From positions 1 through 64,000 of the forward strand of contig JARGSG010000069.1 of the NCBI GenBank assembly GCA_030374805.1: DNA of 64,000 bases. The letters are read 5' to 3'. Below the pieces are notes generated by a model that was given only the letters and a program-made list of their open reading frames with translations, was not told the origin of the DNA and did not search any database. The DNA comes from Gracilaria gracilis. Taxonomy: Eukaryota > Rhodophyta > Florideophyceae > Gracilariales > Gracilariaceae. The translations under genes and the position numbers were made by a program. Shown here in pieces: positions 11,150-21,715 of the stretch (within the stretch, counting starts at the first letter, position 1; every line of letters begins with the position of its first letter).

Positions 11150-11445
11150 AGTTGGGCGGCGCGGCGTGGTTACTTGCAAAGCGAATCAAAAAAATTGTCG
11201 CGGAAATTGCCTGCCCGTACGGTAGCAAGAACGGCGATTCAGTGTTTGGCCGCTAGCTCCGAGACGGTGGCGTTTCAGGCGCTCAAAATGCCCGATTTGG
11301 AGTCGCCGCACGGTCAAAATACTTGTGATTTTTTGGATCGCACGCGCGCGCCTCTACACGCAATACTGTGTACCGAATCGGTTACTGACGCACGCGCGGG
11401 GCGCATACGCTCCATGCCCGAGTAATTTGCAATTTTCTGAGCCCG
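11150..11445 (+). other. Conserved non-coding cassette, element B copy
   Basis: Matches the reverse complement of 17961-18265 in family A at several blocks: GGTTACTTGCAA then GCGAATCAAAA, CACGGTCAAAATACTT then GATTTTTTG (11310-11336), GAATCGGTTACT (about 11376) and CAATTTTCTGA. The blocks are in the same order, so the whole cassette is inverted between the two elements relative to pol. The GGTCAAAA..TTTTTGG core can fold back. No ORF is shared between the copies. Confidence 0.7.
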
Positions 11446-11727
11446 ACCGGTGCGCGTCATTGCTGGAAGACTCGTCTGGCTGGCGCGACCGTTTCCGTTC
11501 GGACCATGCACAGTATTACACTGTGACTGTCACCGCACGACTTCCGTCACCGAATCGCGTCCAATTCGTACGGTCGCTCCTTGCTCCCACAGACGCCCCT
11601 CGCCCGTATGGGCATGATGAGCGCTGACGGTCCTTCGATCGTCAGTCTATTCACGAACGAGGATCACCGCTTCAGACAAGACCTAAGCGCACGAACGGAC
11701 ACGCGACCGCTAAGGAACCACTCGCCG

Positions 11728-11913
11728 GGCGTTCTACTTCAAAGGCGTACCGATATGGACACCTGCCGGACGTTCTCCGTCGAGACATACCGTGCGCGCC
11801 GATTCGGGGACCCGTCGGACGTTCTCCTTCGAGACGAAGCGTGCACGCCGAAACGGACACCCGTCGGACGTTCTCCTTCGAGACGAACCGTACGTACCGA
11901 TTAGGATACCCGC
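11728..11913 (+). repeat. Tandem repeat, 49-bp unit, about 3.8 copies
   Basis: Units begin at 11728 (shortened, 40 bp), 11768, 11817 and 11866. Each starts with GGACGTTCTCCKTCGAGAC or a close variant and ends CACCCGTC or similar. Non-coding 3' region of element B. Confidence 0.85.
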
Positions 11914-12017
11914 AAGCCTTCGCTGCAGTCAGCATCTGTCGATATTTCCGCTCGTACGTAACACGGTGAGCGCTCCGCGACGAGTCCATTCGTACAGTAT
12001 CTTCTACAGTCGCATTC

Positions 12018-12070
12018 GGAAAATTGGGCGTAGCTTCGCCCCGCCCGTGATGGGCACCTTTCCTGAACGG
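12018..12070 (+). repeat. Hairpin repeat of element B, copy 1
   Basis: About 53 bp: GGAAAATTGGGCG, a GTAGCTTCGCCCCGCC middle, then TGGGCACCTTTCCTGAACGG. Diverged member of a four-copy set at 12271, 12609 and 13041. Confidence 0.6.
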
Positions 12071-12270
12071 ATATCCCCAATCTTACCTTTACGTACGGCG
12101 CTTCGACGACCGGACACGCGCACGTTCGGTGCAGTCTTGCACGAAGCAGCCTCGTTCGTTCAACGCACGAAGTCTCATGCCGATGCCACTGCGTGCACTT
12201 GCTCGGCGCTGATCCGTTCGGTTTGTCGCTTTTCTCCCGCCACGGCTACGCCGTTTCGTTCCTCCGTAAT

Positions 12271-12323
12271 GGAAATTTTGCCATGGCTTCGCCCCGCCCT
12301 TGGAGGGCAAATTTTCCGAAACG
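12271..12323 (+). repeat. Hairpin repeat of element B, copy 2
   Basis: GGAAATTTTGCC, CATGGCTTCGCC, then GGGCAAATTTTCCGAAACGG. The outer arms are nearly complementary, so the unit can form a long stem. Confidence 0.75.
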
Positions 12324-12608
12324 GATACCGTAGGCCCGAATGACCTCAGCGTAAGCCGAATGGATCAGTACGAGACCATTGGCGGACTTTCAGGGCTCAA
12401 CCGAATTGAATCGAGCGCTGGAAGGCGTCAAAATGCTCCGATCGGATGGGTACGGCGTCGAATCCTATCGGTTTACGCTGACGCCGCGACCACGGGCGTT
12501 CCCAAAGGTGGCCGTCGTTAGGCACCACAGCCACCTCGTGCCTTATGTTGTCCGCTTGGATCCCTGTAAGCACCCACCGCTCGTACAGTACTCTCTGCCG
12601 ACCGCTTG

Positions 12609-12661
12609 GGAAATTTTGACATGGCTTCGCCACGCCTTTTCCGGGCAATTTTTCCAAACGG
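12609..12661 (+). repeat. Hairpin repeat of element B, copy 3
   Basis: GGAAATTTTGACATGGCTTC, then CGGGCAATTTTTCCAAACGG. Same unit as at 12271 and 13041, ending in the same ACGGACAC context. Confidence 0.75.
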
Positions 12662-13040
12662 ACACTGCGGCGTCCTTTTCACCGTGTGAAATCGGTATAG
12701 ACTTGGTGTGTATTCCCAAGCGGGTAGCAGCACGCGGACACCTCGCTGTCGGCGTAACTCGGAGCTTATAAGCTCCGCCCATTACGCTCCGTATGGTGTC
12801 CGTCGTGGACGTCCAAAGGGACGGGAGGTATACCTCCGATCGGACTCGTGCGTATGGAGTGTCAGGGACGTCGACACCGCTCAAACGGGCACCTCTGGGC
12901 TGCACAGATATACGCCGTCGCGTACACTCTGGGTGACGCGTAATGCGTCTTCGATCTGCCGTTTGCGTGCCAGCGCATGTCGTTCCGCTCGGTTTATTCC
13001 CCCCCACACGTACTAAGGCTACTTTTGTCGCTCCCGCTCT

Positions 13041-13093
13041 GGAAATTTTGGCATGGCTTTGCCACGCCCTTTCCGGGCAAAATTTCCGAACGG
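13041..13093 (+). repeat. Hairpin repeat of element B, copy 4
   Basis: GGAAATTTTG at 13041-13050 pairs perfectly with CAAAATTTCC at 13078-13087; the loop carries GGCATGGCTTTGCCACGCCC. It lies about 90 bp before the purine tract. Confidence 0.8.
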
Positions 13094-13179
13094 ACACTAT
13101 GGCGTCCTCTCAACCATGCGGACAGACGCGTAGCGACTTGACGACACTACGCGGCGCTCCGAGGGCGGAGCGCAAGTGT

Positions 13180-13190
13180 AGGAGGGGGAT
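13180..13190 (+). other. Polypurine tract of element B
   Basis: AGGAGGGGGAT directly before the 3' LTR (one C between), the expected primer for plus-strand synthesis. Confidence 0.8.
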
Positions 13191-13191
13191 C

Positions 13192-13734
13192 TGTAGTATA
13201 GTGGGCCCGAGTTGGTGCATGGTGTATCCGATCAGCCGTTCACGTACGAAGGGGTAGTGCACGATGGGCTGGTGCCGTGGCACCGCCACGTGTACGATTT
13301 GGTGATCAAGTGCCGGACGGGTTGGCACAGCGTACAAGGTGGCCACGTGTACGGACTTGGTAGTGATAGTGCAAATTAGACCGATCGTACAGTAGTTAGT
13401 AATGGGGCCCAGACCCGATATTTAGTTGTAGCTCGGATCTCCCGAGGCCCCAATCGTAAACGACAAGCGTCTTCTGCCGAACGTCTTCTTCGTTAGTTTG
13501 CACTCACGATAGACCGCACGGCTACTCCTTTATTGGCTTTCTCAGACCGTTCGTACCCTTCCGCACGTTCCTGTACGTGCCTGGTGATACCAATCGTCCA
13601 CTCTCCCCTCGACCGCCCGGTGCTTCCGCCCCTTCTCTCCGCTCGGATTCATTACAGTCACAAGACTGTACGCTACCGCCGCTCCTGTCTCAAGACCGCT
13701 TCGGACTCTCTCCCTTTTTGTGCATTATACCACA
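13192..13734 (+). repeat. 3' LTR of element B
   Basis: 543 bp, same ends as the 5' LTR and about five substitutions from it. Followed by the CCGCT duplication at 13735-13739. Confidence 0.95.
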
Positions 13735-13739
13735 CCGCT
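13735..13739 (+). repeat. Target-site duplication CCGCT, right copy, element B
   Basis: Repeats 3717-3721. The family A protease frame resumes immediately afterwards. Confidence 0.9.
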
Positions 13740-16700
13740 GGTGGACGCTAACGAGCGCCCACTGCACCTTAGAGGAATGTTAACCACTGTGGTACAACTT
13801 AGAACCTTGAAGTTGAAGCTCAATTTCTTTGTGGTGGATCGTCTGGCGACAGACTGTATCCTCGGGACCAACTTTATTGACAGACATGTCAAGGCAATTT
13901 TGCCAGGGTCCCGAATGGTCGCTCTCCGTCAAGGTGGTCGTATTGCCATACTGGGTAATACGCAGACCAAAAATGGTTGGCGTATGAAGCCGAGGTTCAA
14001 TATACCCACCGAAACGGTTTCAAACAAGATACGGCTCACCAAATTGGTTTCAATTCCGGCTATGACCCAAATGGTAGTGAATGTCTCATGCGCAGTTCCA
14101 GGATTGGTAATGCTACAGAACCATCCTAGGTTGGCAGAAAGACATCTCGCCTTGATGGCAAACGGGATTATCGACAACATCTCTAATCAATCCTTCAAGG
14201 TGTACTTGAGTAACTTTAGCAATCACATTGTTAAGTTACCCAAGAATACCACTATAGGAATAGCATTGCTGGCACCACAAGGGGTTTTCACGGTCTCACC
14301 TAATGGGTTGGGCGAGGTCGCCACCTCTAAGGAAGGGGGAGGAACAGATGCGCCATACCCTGCATATGCGCCCCCGTTATCGACAAACACCAAAATGGAA
14401 CAGAAGGTCGCCAATACCTTTAAGGTTAGGGATCAGGAAAAGACTATGGAACTGGACCCAGTGCGGAATTGGAGAGAGAAAGTCCAGATCGGTGCGGAGA
14501 ACCAGGCTCTCCGAGACCGGATCCTCAGTCTCTTAGAAGAATTTGAACCCATGTGGTCGGGCCGGCTAGGCCAAATTGAGGCTACAGAGCACCGTATTGA
14601 TATGGTGCCTGGCTGGAAACCCATTTACCAGCAGCCTTACCGTGCAGGTCCAAAAGCCCGTGAGGTTGAGCTCAAGGAGGTCGAGAGAATGCTCCGTGAA
14701 GGTGTCATAGAACCAGCAAATGCGGACTGGGCCAGCCCTGTGGTTCTCGTCACAAAGAGGAATGATACCCGTATGCGGTTCTGTGTGGACTACAGAAGAC
14801 TGAATAGTATGACCATTAGGGATTCGTACCCAATACCTAGAATGGACGAGTGTATAGATTCGTTGGGCAACGCCAAGATCTTTACTACGCTCGATGCCAA
14901 TTGTGGTTATTAACAGGTACCTATCAGGGAAGAAGACAAGGACAAAACTACGTTTACTTGCCACGCTGGGTTATTCCGCTTTATGCGTATGCCCTTTGGG
15001 TTGCGGAATGCCCCGGCTACCTTTCAGAGGGCGTTAGATATAATCCTTTCGAAGGTGAAGTGGAGAACCGCTCTGGTATACATCGACGATGTAATCATAT
15101 ATTCCAGAACGGTAGAGGAACATTTCCACCATGTTAGGGATGTTTTGAACCTTTTGAGGGAATCTGGAGTAACGTTGAAGCTCCGCAAGTGCGAATTCTT
15201 CACCAAAGAGGTAGAATACCTTGGTCATATCATCAGCCCTGGGAGGTTAGAAGTGACGCCGCGGAATATCCGGGCCGTGCAGGAGGCGAAGCCACCCACG
15301 TCCCAGACGGAAATCCGATCCTTTATAGGTTTGTGCAATGTGTACCGCCGGTTTATCAAGGGATTTGCCAAGATAGCGGCTCCCCTCAACAGGAAGCTGC
15401 TGAAAGGCCAACCTACAAGGTTTGAATGTCTTACCAATGAGGATATAGATGCGTTCGAGGCGCTGAAACATGCGCTCTTGACACCTCCCATCTTGGCATT
15501 ACCCAAAGCTGGTTTACGATACACGTTGGATACTGACGCCTCGGACGCCCAAATTGGTTGTTGTCTTATGCAGGAGCAAGAAAACGGCGACAAACTACCT
15601 ATAGGGTACTGGAGCCGTGTTTTGCACGCTGCAGAAAAGAACTACACAACAACCGAAAACGAATGTCTGGCAGTGGTCTGGAGCACGTTGATGCTCCGTC
15701 CCTACCTATATGGTGAAAGGTTCACGCTTCGAACCGACCATGATGCACTATGGTGGATACTGGGTCTGGCCGACGCATCAGGCAGACTTGCCCGATGGCG
15801 GTTACGACTTTCAGAGTTCGAGTATGACGTACAGTACCCTCCAGGTATCAAGCGCAATGTCGCAGAGGCGATGTCTCGCATTACCACAGATGGTTTGGAC
15901 ACCGAGCCGGTGGAGGATGATATCCCATGCTTTACCATCTCTACCAACCCTGATGGTGATACATTAGAAGGTTACTGGACTCTACCCGAAGAGGATACGT
16001 GGTTTAGCGATGCCATCGCTCGGGAAATACTCGCCCTCGAGGAAACAGACGTCATGCCAATTACCCGCGAGGAATTCCGGAGAGAGCAAGCAAACGATGT
16101 TTATTGCCGCTCTCTCATGGACCAAGTAGGTATGAAAGACTCGAACTTTGACGTCGACCGAAAGGGTTTCCTGGTGAGGCGAGCTCCTATTGATGGTTCC
16201 CTTCAGAAGGTAGTGCCCAAGGTGCTGCGCCCTCGGGTGCTGTACCTGGCCCACTACCCAAGGCTATCAGGACACCCTGGAGGTACGAGAATGTACTACA
16301 CCTTGAGGCAAGGGTACTACTGGCCTCATATGGCTAATGATATATATACCTTTGTAGGTCAATGGGAATCTTGCGTACGTACCCGTGGAGGTCTCCGGAA
16401 GCACAGGAAATACTTGAAGTTATTCCCTGCAGCGGGTCCTCTCGAGTTCGTCGCAATAGACCTTCTGGGTCCATTACCAAAAACCACAAGGGGATATCAG
16501 TACATCATCGTAATCACCGACAGGTTCTTCTCGAAGCTCACGCGAGCGATACCCTTGAAGGACACGAAATTGACGACCCTCGCGGTGGCGTTCTTGAACA
16601 ATTGGATCTACCCGTATGGTGCACCGCTTTATTTACTTACCGACAATGGTTCGAACTTAGCTTCGAAGTTCTTTGAAGCTGTTTGTAACCTCTTGGGTAT

Positions 16701-17747
16701 TAAGCACTACTTCACTACTGCCTACCATCCGCAAACGAATGAGCAAGTAGAGCGCTTCAACCGAACACTGGTATCTAGGCTGCGACATTATACGAAAAAA
16801 CACCAAACTGGTTGGGACGAGCTCGTGCAGCCCTTGACATATGCATATAACCTTCAGGTTCATCGAGCGACGCAAACTACGCCGTTCGATCTAATACTGT
16901 CAAGACACCCACCAGGTATTGTTGTTGAAGGGGACCCATTAGGACAAGAAGCCGCCGGAGCGCTCACACCGTCACAGGTCAAACGGAATACCCTTTTGAG
17001 GTTGAGACGTGCTCTCAAGTATGCTGAGAGCAAGCTCACAGCATCCCAGAAGCGGTACAAGGAGGACTACGACCGAAAGGTAACCCAAGTGGTAACGGCT
17101 ACGCCGGGTCAATATGCCTTTATTGACCACCCCCGAAAGGAGCTAAACCACGACCGGGTGATGAAGCTGATGATGAAGCTATTGATAGAGATATCAACTC
17201 TAAGCTTCTTCCGAAATCATCGGGACCTTTCAAGGTAGTTCGGTCGACCGACCACACGGTAACGGTGAACCAAGATGGTGTAGAGAATACAATCTCTATT
17301 GACCGAATCACGGTTGCACCTCAGACGGTTCAGTCCAGGAAGGAACGCGGAGAATCCGCGCGTGACCCACAAGCGGTTGCTCTGAGGACTCTGCCCCGGG
17401 AAGACAGGACACCCATCGAGGTTAATGATGACGCACAGGGTGACGACCCAGACTACGTACCACCTGCGGGGATTACGGTTGCTCCTTCAGAGGAAACACC
17501 TACCGCTAGTGGTACCGATGCTCATCTAAACCAAAGTGAGGAAAGGATACCATCGCAGGTCTCTAATGAGTTCCTAGTGGAACGCCTTGTAGGTCACCGC
17601 CGTACCCAAGAAGGTCTGAAGTACACAGTACGTTGGTATGGCTGGGGCGCCGATGGTGACACTGCTGAGCCGCCCTCAGCCATACCATACCATTTCAGGG
17701 TAAGCTACTGGAACCGCAAAGGAGAGGACATGCCGAATGATGGGTAA
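13740..17747 (+). pseudogene. pol: Pol of family A, distal part: protease end, RT, RNase H, integrase, chromodomain
   Basis: Protease C-terminal half (ILGTNFIDRHVKAIL), then RT with MRFCVDYRRLNSM. TAA at 14911-14913 sits where GYWQVPI would have Trp. RT resumes in the same frame with MPFGLRNAPATFQR and the catalytic YIDDVIIYS (about 15080). RNase H has TDASDAQIGC and ENECLAVVW. Integrase has an HHCC-like finger (HYPRLSGHPG..CVRTRGG, second Cys of the pair lost) and Asp-Asp-Glu in IDLLGPL, LTDNGSNL and NEQVERFNRTL. A frameshift near 17160-17200 separates these from the last frame (17265-17747), which carries the chromodomain (VERLVGHRRTQEGLKYTVRW). Inactive as it stands. Confidence 0.9.
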
Positions 17748-17960
17748 ACCTTAGAGGTAGTGCAGTCCCCTAAGGAAGTGGGAAAAGCACATTGTAATGA
17801 GGAGTACCAAAGTCGGTTCGGACGCTCAGCGGGAAGGTACATCCAGAAGGAAGCATTCATGAGGGTACGTCCAAGGAGCGGTAGCGCTAAAGACGGACGC
17901 ACCGTTGTACGCGTGCCGTTGCACACGCGCCATGCACGTGCGCGGCACGCGCGCGAACCC

Positions 17961-18265
17961 GCACGGTGGAAACATTCAGAAAATTGTATCTTTTATTTGA
18001 CGAGGCATACGCGCGCTGCTCGTTGCGCGCCGTGCGGAGTAACCGATTCGACTTACACTATTGTGTGTAGGGAGCGAGCAACGGCATGGTCAAAAAATCT
18101 AAGTATTTTGACCGTGCCGCGCTCCCGAATCGGCCATTCCAAGCCTCTGAAACCCCTTGGTTCTCGACATACAGACCAAAAGGGTTTTCTGCGTTTTCAC
18201 TACCATATGGAGGGGTAATTTTCCGGTCAAATATTTTGATTCGCCTTGCAAGTAACCTCCAGGGT
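17961..18265 (-). other. Conserved non-coding cassette, family A copy (inverted relative to B)
   Basis: Reverse-complement match to 11150-11445 of element B. Core at 18088-18113: GGTCAAAAAATC, TAAG, TATTTTGACC, an almost perfect inverted repeat. It lies between the pol stop and the antisense ORF and contains alternating GC tracts. No shared ORF. Confidence 0.7.
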
Positions 18266-18745
18266 GAAACACCGCACGTGCGCCCATGCATGGTGAGAGG
18301 CCATGCAGACCAATCCAGGTACATTGCTGGCCACCGCGCGCAAGCGCGTGGCAAAACATTTGACCTTATGGGAAGGCGAAACCACTCGCTGCGCCGTACG
18401 AAGGCGCATCGAAGTACCAACGTGGTGAACCATACTACGAGCACCAAAATGGCTCAGAATGGAGCTAAGTCACCTCCTGGAACTTACCTACACGGAATTA
18501 ACCGTCACCCATCGTGGTACGCTGGTCTAAGGAGGGGGGAGGAGAGTTTCAAAACCTAATTGGAGATGCGCAGAGCTAAGGAAGGGGGAGCTGTTTTCGA
18601 GCTTCCTCCCTTGCTACGCACCGCACCTCAAAGGAAACTGGAACCTACCATGGAAACGCCTAACATGTAAGTTTACTTGAAGAGTAACACCAATAAAGAT
18701 GCAGGAGCAACGTGGCTCAAGCACAGACCCAAGTGGATACGACAA
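18266..18745. other. Gap between cassette and antisense ORF of family A
   Basis: No gene seen. It contains purine-rich runs (about 18530-18545 and 18580-18590) that resemble polypurine tracts but are not followed by an LTR. Confidence 0.4.
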
Positions 18746-21639
18746 TCAACCTGATGGGTGAGTGGCAAAGTGAGGCCCCGAGGAGCCTCCAGCTGAGGAT
18801 CCCCGACCCGGAGTGGTGTTCTGATGGGCTCCCGGCCAAGGCTGGAAGAGATAAGCTTGGCCTGGAGCCTGGCTAGGCACGCTACCATGACCCACGGGGG
18901 TACTAGTAGGCACGCTGACGCCTAGCATTACGTCGGCACCCATCGGAGGGGGCGCGCTCGCCTGCGCAGCCGACGGAGGTACCGACGACCCGATGTGGAG
19001 AGGAGCCTGCAGAGTGGCTAGAAGGCCGGGGTTCAGGCTAGCACCAAATAGGGGATCCTCCAAAGGGTTTGTAGGCGTCGGGCCCATGGCCGTCGCTAGG
19101 CCTGCCACCTGGTTGGTAGCCATCTGGTAGAGCTCGACCTGGAACTGGTTCCGGAACTCACCAATTTGGGAAAAGGATCGCATGTACTGTGCATGACGAG
19201 GCAGGATGCTTTCCAGAAGGGTAAGAGCTTCGACCACAGAGGTAGGACCCGCCCGCTGGAAGCTCACCATACAGGCTTGGCGGACCCGAGCCATTAAACC
19301 TGAAATGGCCTGGGAGTCCACCTGAGAGGGGACAGGCGCCGTAGCCGCAGCCATGACACCCCCGAGGATAGCCCGCGGAGGCCCATCAACCCTTGTGGTA
19401 CTAGGGAGAAGAGGAGTCACACCAGTATGGGCAGGCGTATTGCGTCCCTCCGGAGCGGGAGTACGCGCTGAAGTGACAACAGGGGTAGCTGCTGTCGATT
19501 CCACCACGGTTGGGAATGGCTCGGGACTCCCTGGAGGTCCCTGGTCGGTCGGAGCCCCGGGATAGCGCTGCTCCGCGCGGGATACAACCTTGCAGGACAC
19601 CTGATCGAAAACCTCCCACCCCTGCTTGGCTCCCCACGGGAAACTCTCCACTTGGGTAAGCAACGACTCCAGCTGCTCAATGGAGTAGTCCGTACCTGCC
19701 ACATTGGTGCCGAGTCCAAATAGGCGAATGTCACGAATGACCCTCGGGGGAATGAAAAACATACGACCAGGAGGTTGCACACCGTCACGGTAAATCTCGG
19801 CTTCTCGAGAACGACAATCCCAGTCAATACCGTCACGGGCAGCCTGCAGAGCCAAGATGGCCACCAATACGGCCCATTCCGCGAGGGCAATCGACCAAAT
19901 CAGGTAATACCGATCGTGGTTACGGGTGATGTAGCTCCCAAAGTAAGCCAATACCGGTGGGGTTGGGACGCTAAGCGACATCGGAACCACATAGGCATTC
20001 CACCATTCAGGTCGGGCCACATACCAAGAGGTTCTTCCCTTACTAGGTTGTGAGAAGAACTCCACATTAAGGAACCCATGCATGACGCGGTTGAAGCTGG
20101 ACCGGGTGCGAATGCGAACCTCGGTGGCAGCATCCACCCCCCCACCTACGACGGTTAGCCCAATGGAATGGTATTGTAAGGCCTATCGAAGCAAACCAAA
20201 TGTGGAGAAGCCGGAAGGTACTGCTGCGGAAGGGAGTCGTACTGACAGATCTTCACAACCGAGGACGTCGGTAATAATGGATGCTCCGGTTCAATACGAA
20301 CATACGGCAGATCGCTGGGATAAAGCGGGTGAATGAAATACCTCATTGGTGTGTGTCGCTGGCGGCTATCATAGCAACTCCACCCGACCCTGACGAGGGT
20401 GAGATTCCTTATCCCGACGGTGGAGCGTTTGGGGGACGGAGCGGAGACGCTTGCAATCCCAACGAAACAAACCCAAGTAGGTATCCAAAGTCGGACGGCG
20501 CAAGACGCCGGGAAAGCGATGTGTTCCCCGGCGCCACTGGCCAGTTCCGACGGTACAGAGTCGCTTGCGACACCATTCTTGGATCGATCCCGAAGGTACC
20601 ATGTTGGGGAAACGTTCCAGTCGGCCGTGGTGAACGTCTCCAAACCATAATAGGAAATACCACGAGGAATCTCGGGCTCCGGACCATACGGGTCCCGGAT
20701 CCCTTCGTGAATCCCTTGAGGTTGATGTGAGGAAGACTGAACCGGCTGGCTCCGGAAACCAGTTTGGATGCGGGAATGGTACAAAGCAGCACCCCGAGAA
20801 CCAGACTTGGCAATGCCGCTTCCGCGGCCGCGCGAAGGACCGGCACCCGACATGGTGTGATGAGTACCGTGAGGGAGTGGTTGAGACGGCGAGCATTCGA
20901 CCGCAGGGGTGAAGCGACTCGGCTTTTTATCCACAATGGGTGAGTCACTAGAGCTGATGCTCAAAACCTCCACCCGTTCGGGGCCCCATGCTGGTTCAAC
21001 CATTAAGGTATCGGCATTGGTCGCCGATGGCGCGCCGTCCCTTGAGGTTACCGCATCCGATTGACCAAAATGGGGAACTGACAATCGCCGTGTACCGCTA
21101 CGGGTGCGAGCCCGCACGCTGGTACCAGGGCTACCCATGTGGTTCAGATAAGGATCGGGGGTCACCACAAACGGATTCAACCTTGTCGGTCGGACGAAAA
21201 GCCACGGTGGCGCGAGCCCGCGTAGACAAACCGCAAAGGGGTGCGAAGGCAACCGGAAGGGATAACGGTGGAAACCCCTCGATGGAGTCAGCGGCAGTGC
21301 TTCGAAGGGTTGGTAGTCGAACCTCGAAGGGACAGAGAGACACGCCGCAACCAAGTGGGCGCCAAAACCCTTCACGGTACAGTGCTCACACGAGCCCGAA
21401 GGCGCAATCCGCCCCCCCCCCACACTGGGTATACCGACACGGTAAATGGGTCTAAGCCGTGCAGCCCAAAAGGCAGAACCTTGGGGGTATGCAATGGGCG
21501 CGCGTCGCGCCCAAACCACAAATGGGAACGAATAAGCCGCAATCGGTGATGACCAAGGTGGTGAACGGAGTACGCTCGGCGACGCAGAGCCGACGCGACG
21601 CACGGCGCGAGATGGCACGAAGGCTGCGACAGGGACCAA
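18746..21639 (-). pseudogene. Antisense ORF of family A (two frames, frameshifted)
   Basis: Two long minus-strand frames, 21639-20155 and 20137-18746, lie end to end but in different phases, which suggests one gene of up to about 960 codons broken near 20150. The distal frame has WYVARPEWWNAYVV, PVLAYFGSYITRNHDRYY, ALAEWAV and GIDWDCRSREAEIYRDG..PPGRMF, all matching the order and spacing of the family C antisense ORF (WWANFEVQ, PPCLYYVGCRMLNDPC, AAEWDARV, DWDRIPVHW..SPGRIS). The C-terminal 250 residues are Pro/Ser/Thr/Ala-rich. The N-terminal frame opens on TTG; several internal ATGs (for example MSGAGPSRGRGSG) could be the start. I recognise no known domain. It is transcribed, if at all, toward pol from near the 3' LTR. 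Confidence 0.6.
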
Positions 21640-21702
21640 ATTGGACGACGATGCAACCGACTTGGTGAAAGGATCTAGGAGCCACGAGGGCGTGGCTCAG
21701 GG

Positions 21703-21715
21703 TAGGAAGGGGGTC
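21703..21715 (+). other. Polypurine tract of family A
   Basis: GGTAGGAAGGGGGT-type purine run directly before the TGTAGTACAATG start of the 3' LTR. Confidence 0.7.

Larger units (their letters stand above)
3722..13734 (+). mobile_element. Ty3/gypsy chromovirus family B, full length, nested in family A
   Basis: Complete element with 543-bp LTRs at both ends (5 differences by eye, about 99% identical), primer site at 4266, intact gag, pol with two frameshifts and one TAG, chromodomain, a long non-coding 3' part (10758-13180) and a purine tract before the 3' LTR. It is flanked by CCGCT duplications. High LTR identity marks it as the youngest insertion seen here, yet pol is already broken. The internal part is packed with CCGWWCGG octamers, unlike the surrounding family A. 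Confidence 0.93.

Noticed and set aside
12543-13097. 184-codon minus frame in the 3' part of B as a remnant of the antisense gene
   Set aside because: None of the WW, YY or DWD motifs of A and C is present, and the frame covers two of the hairpin repeats.
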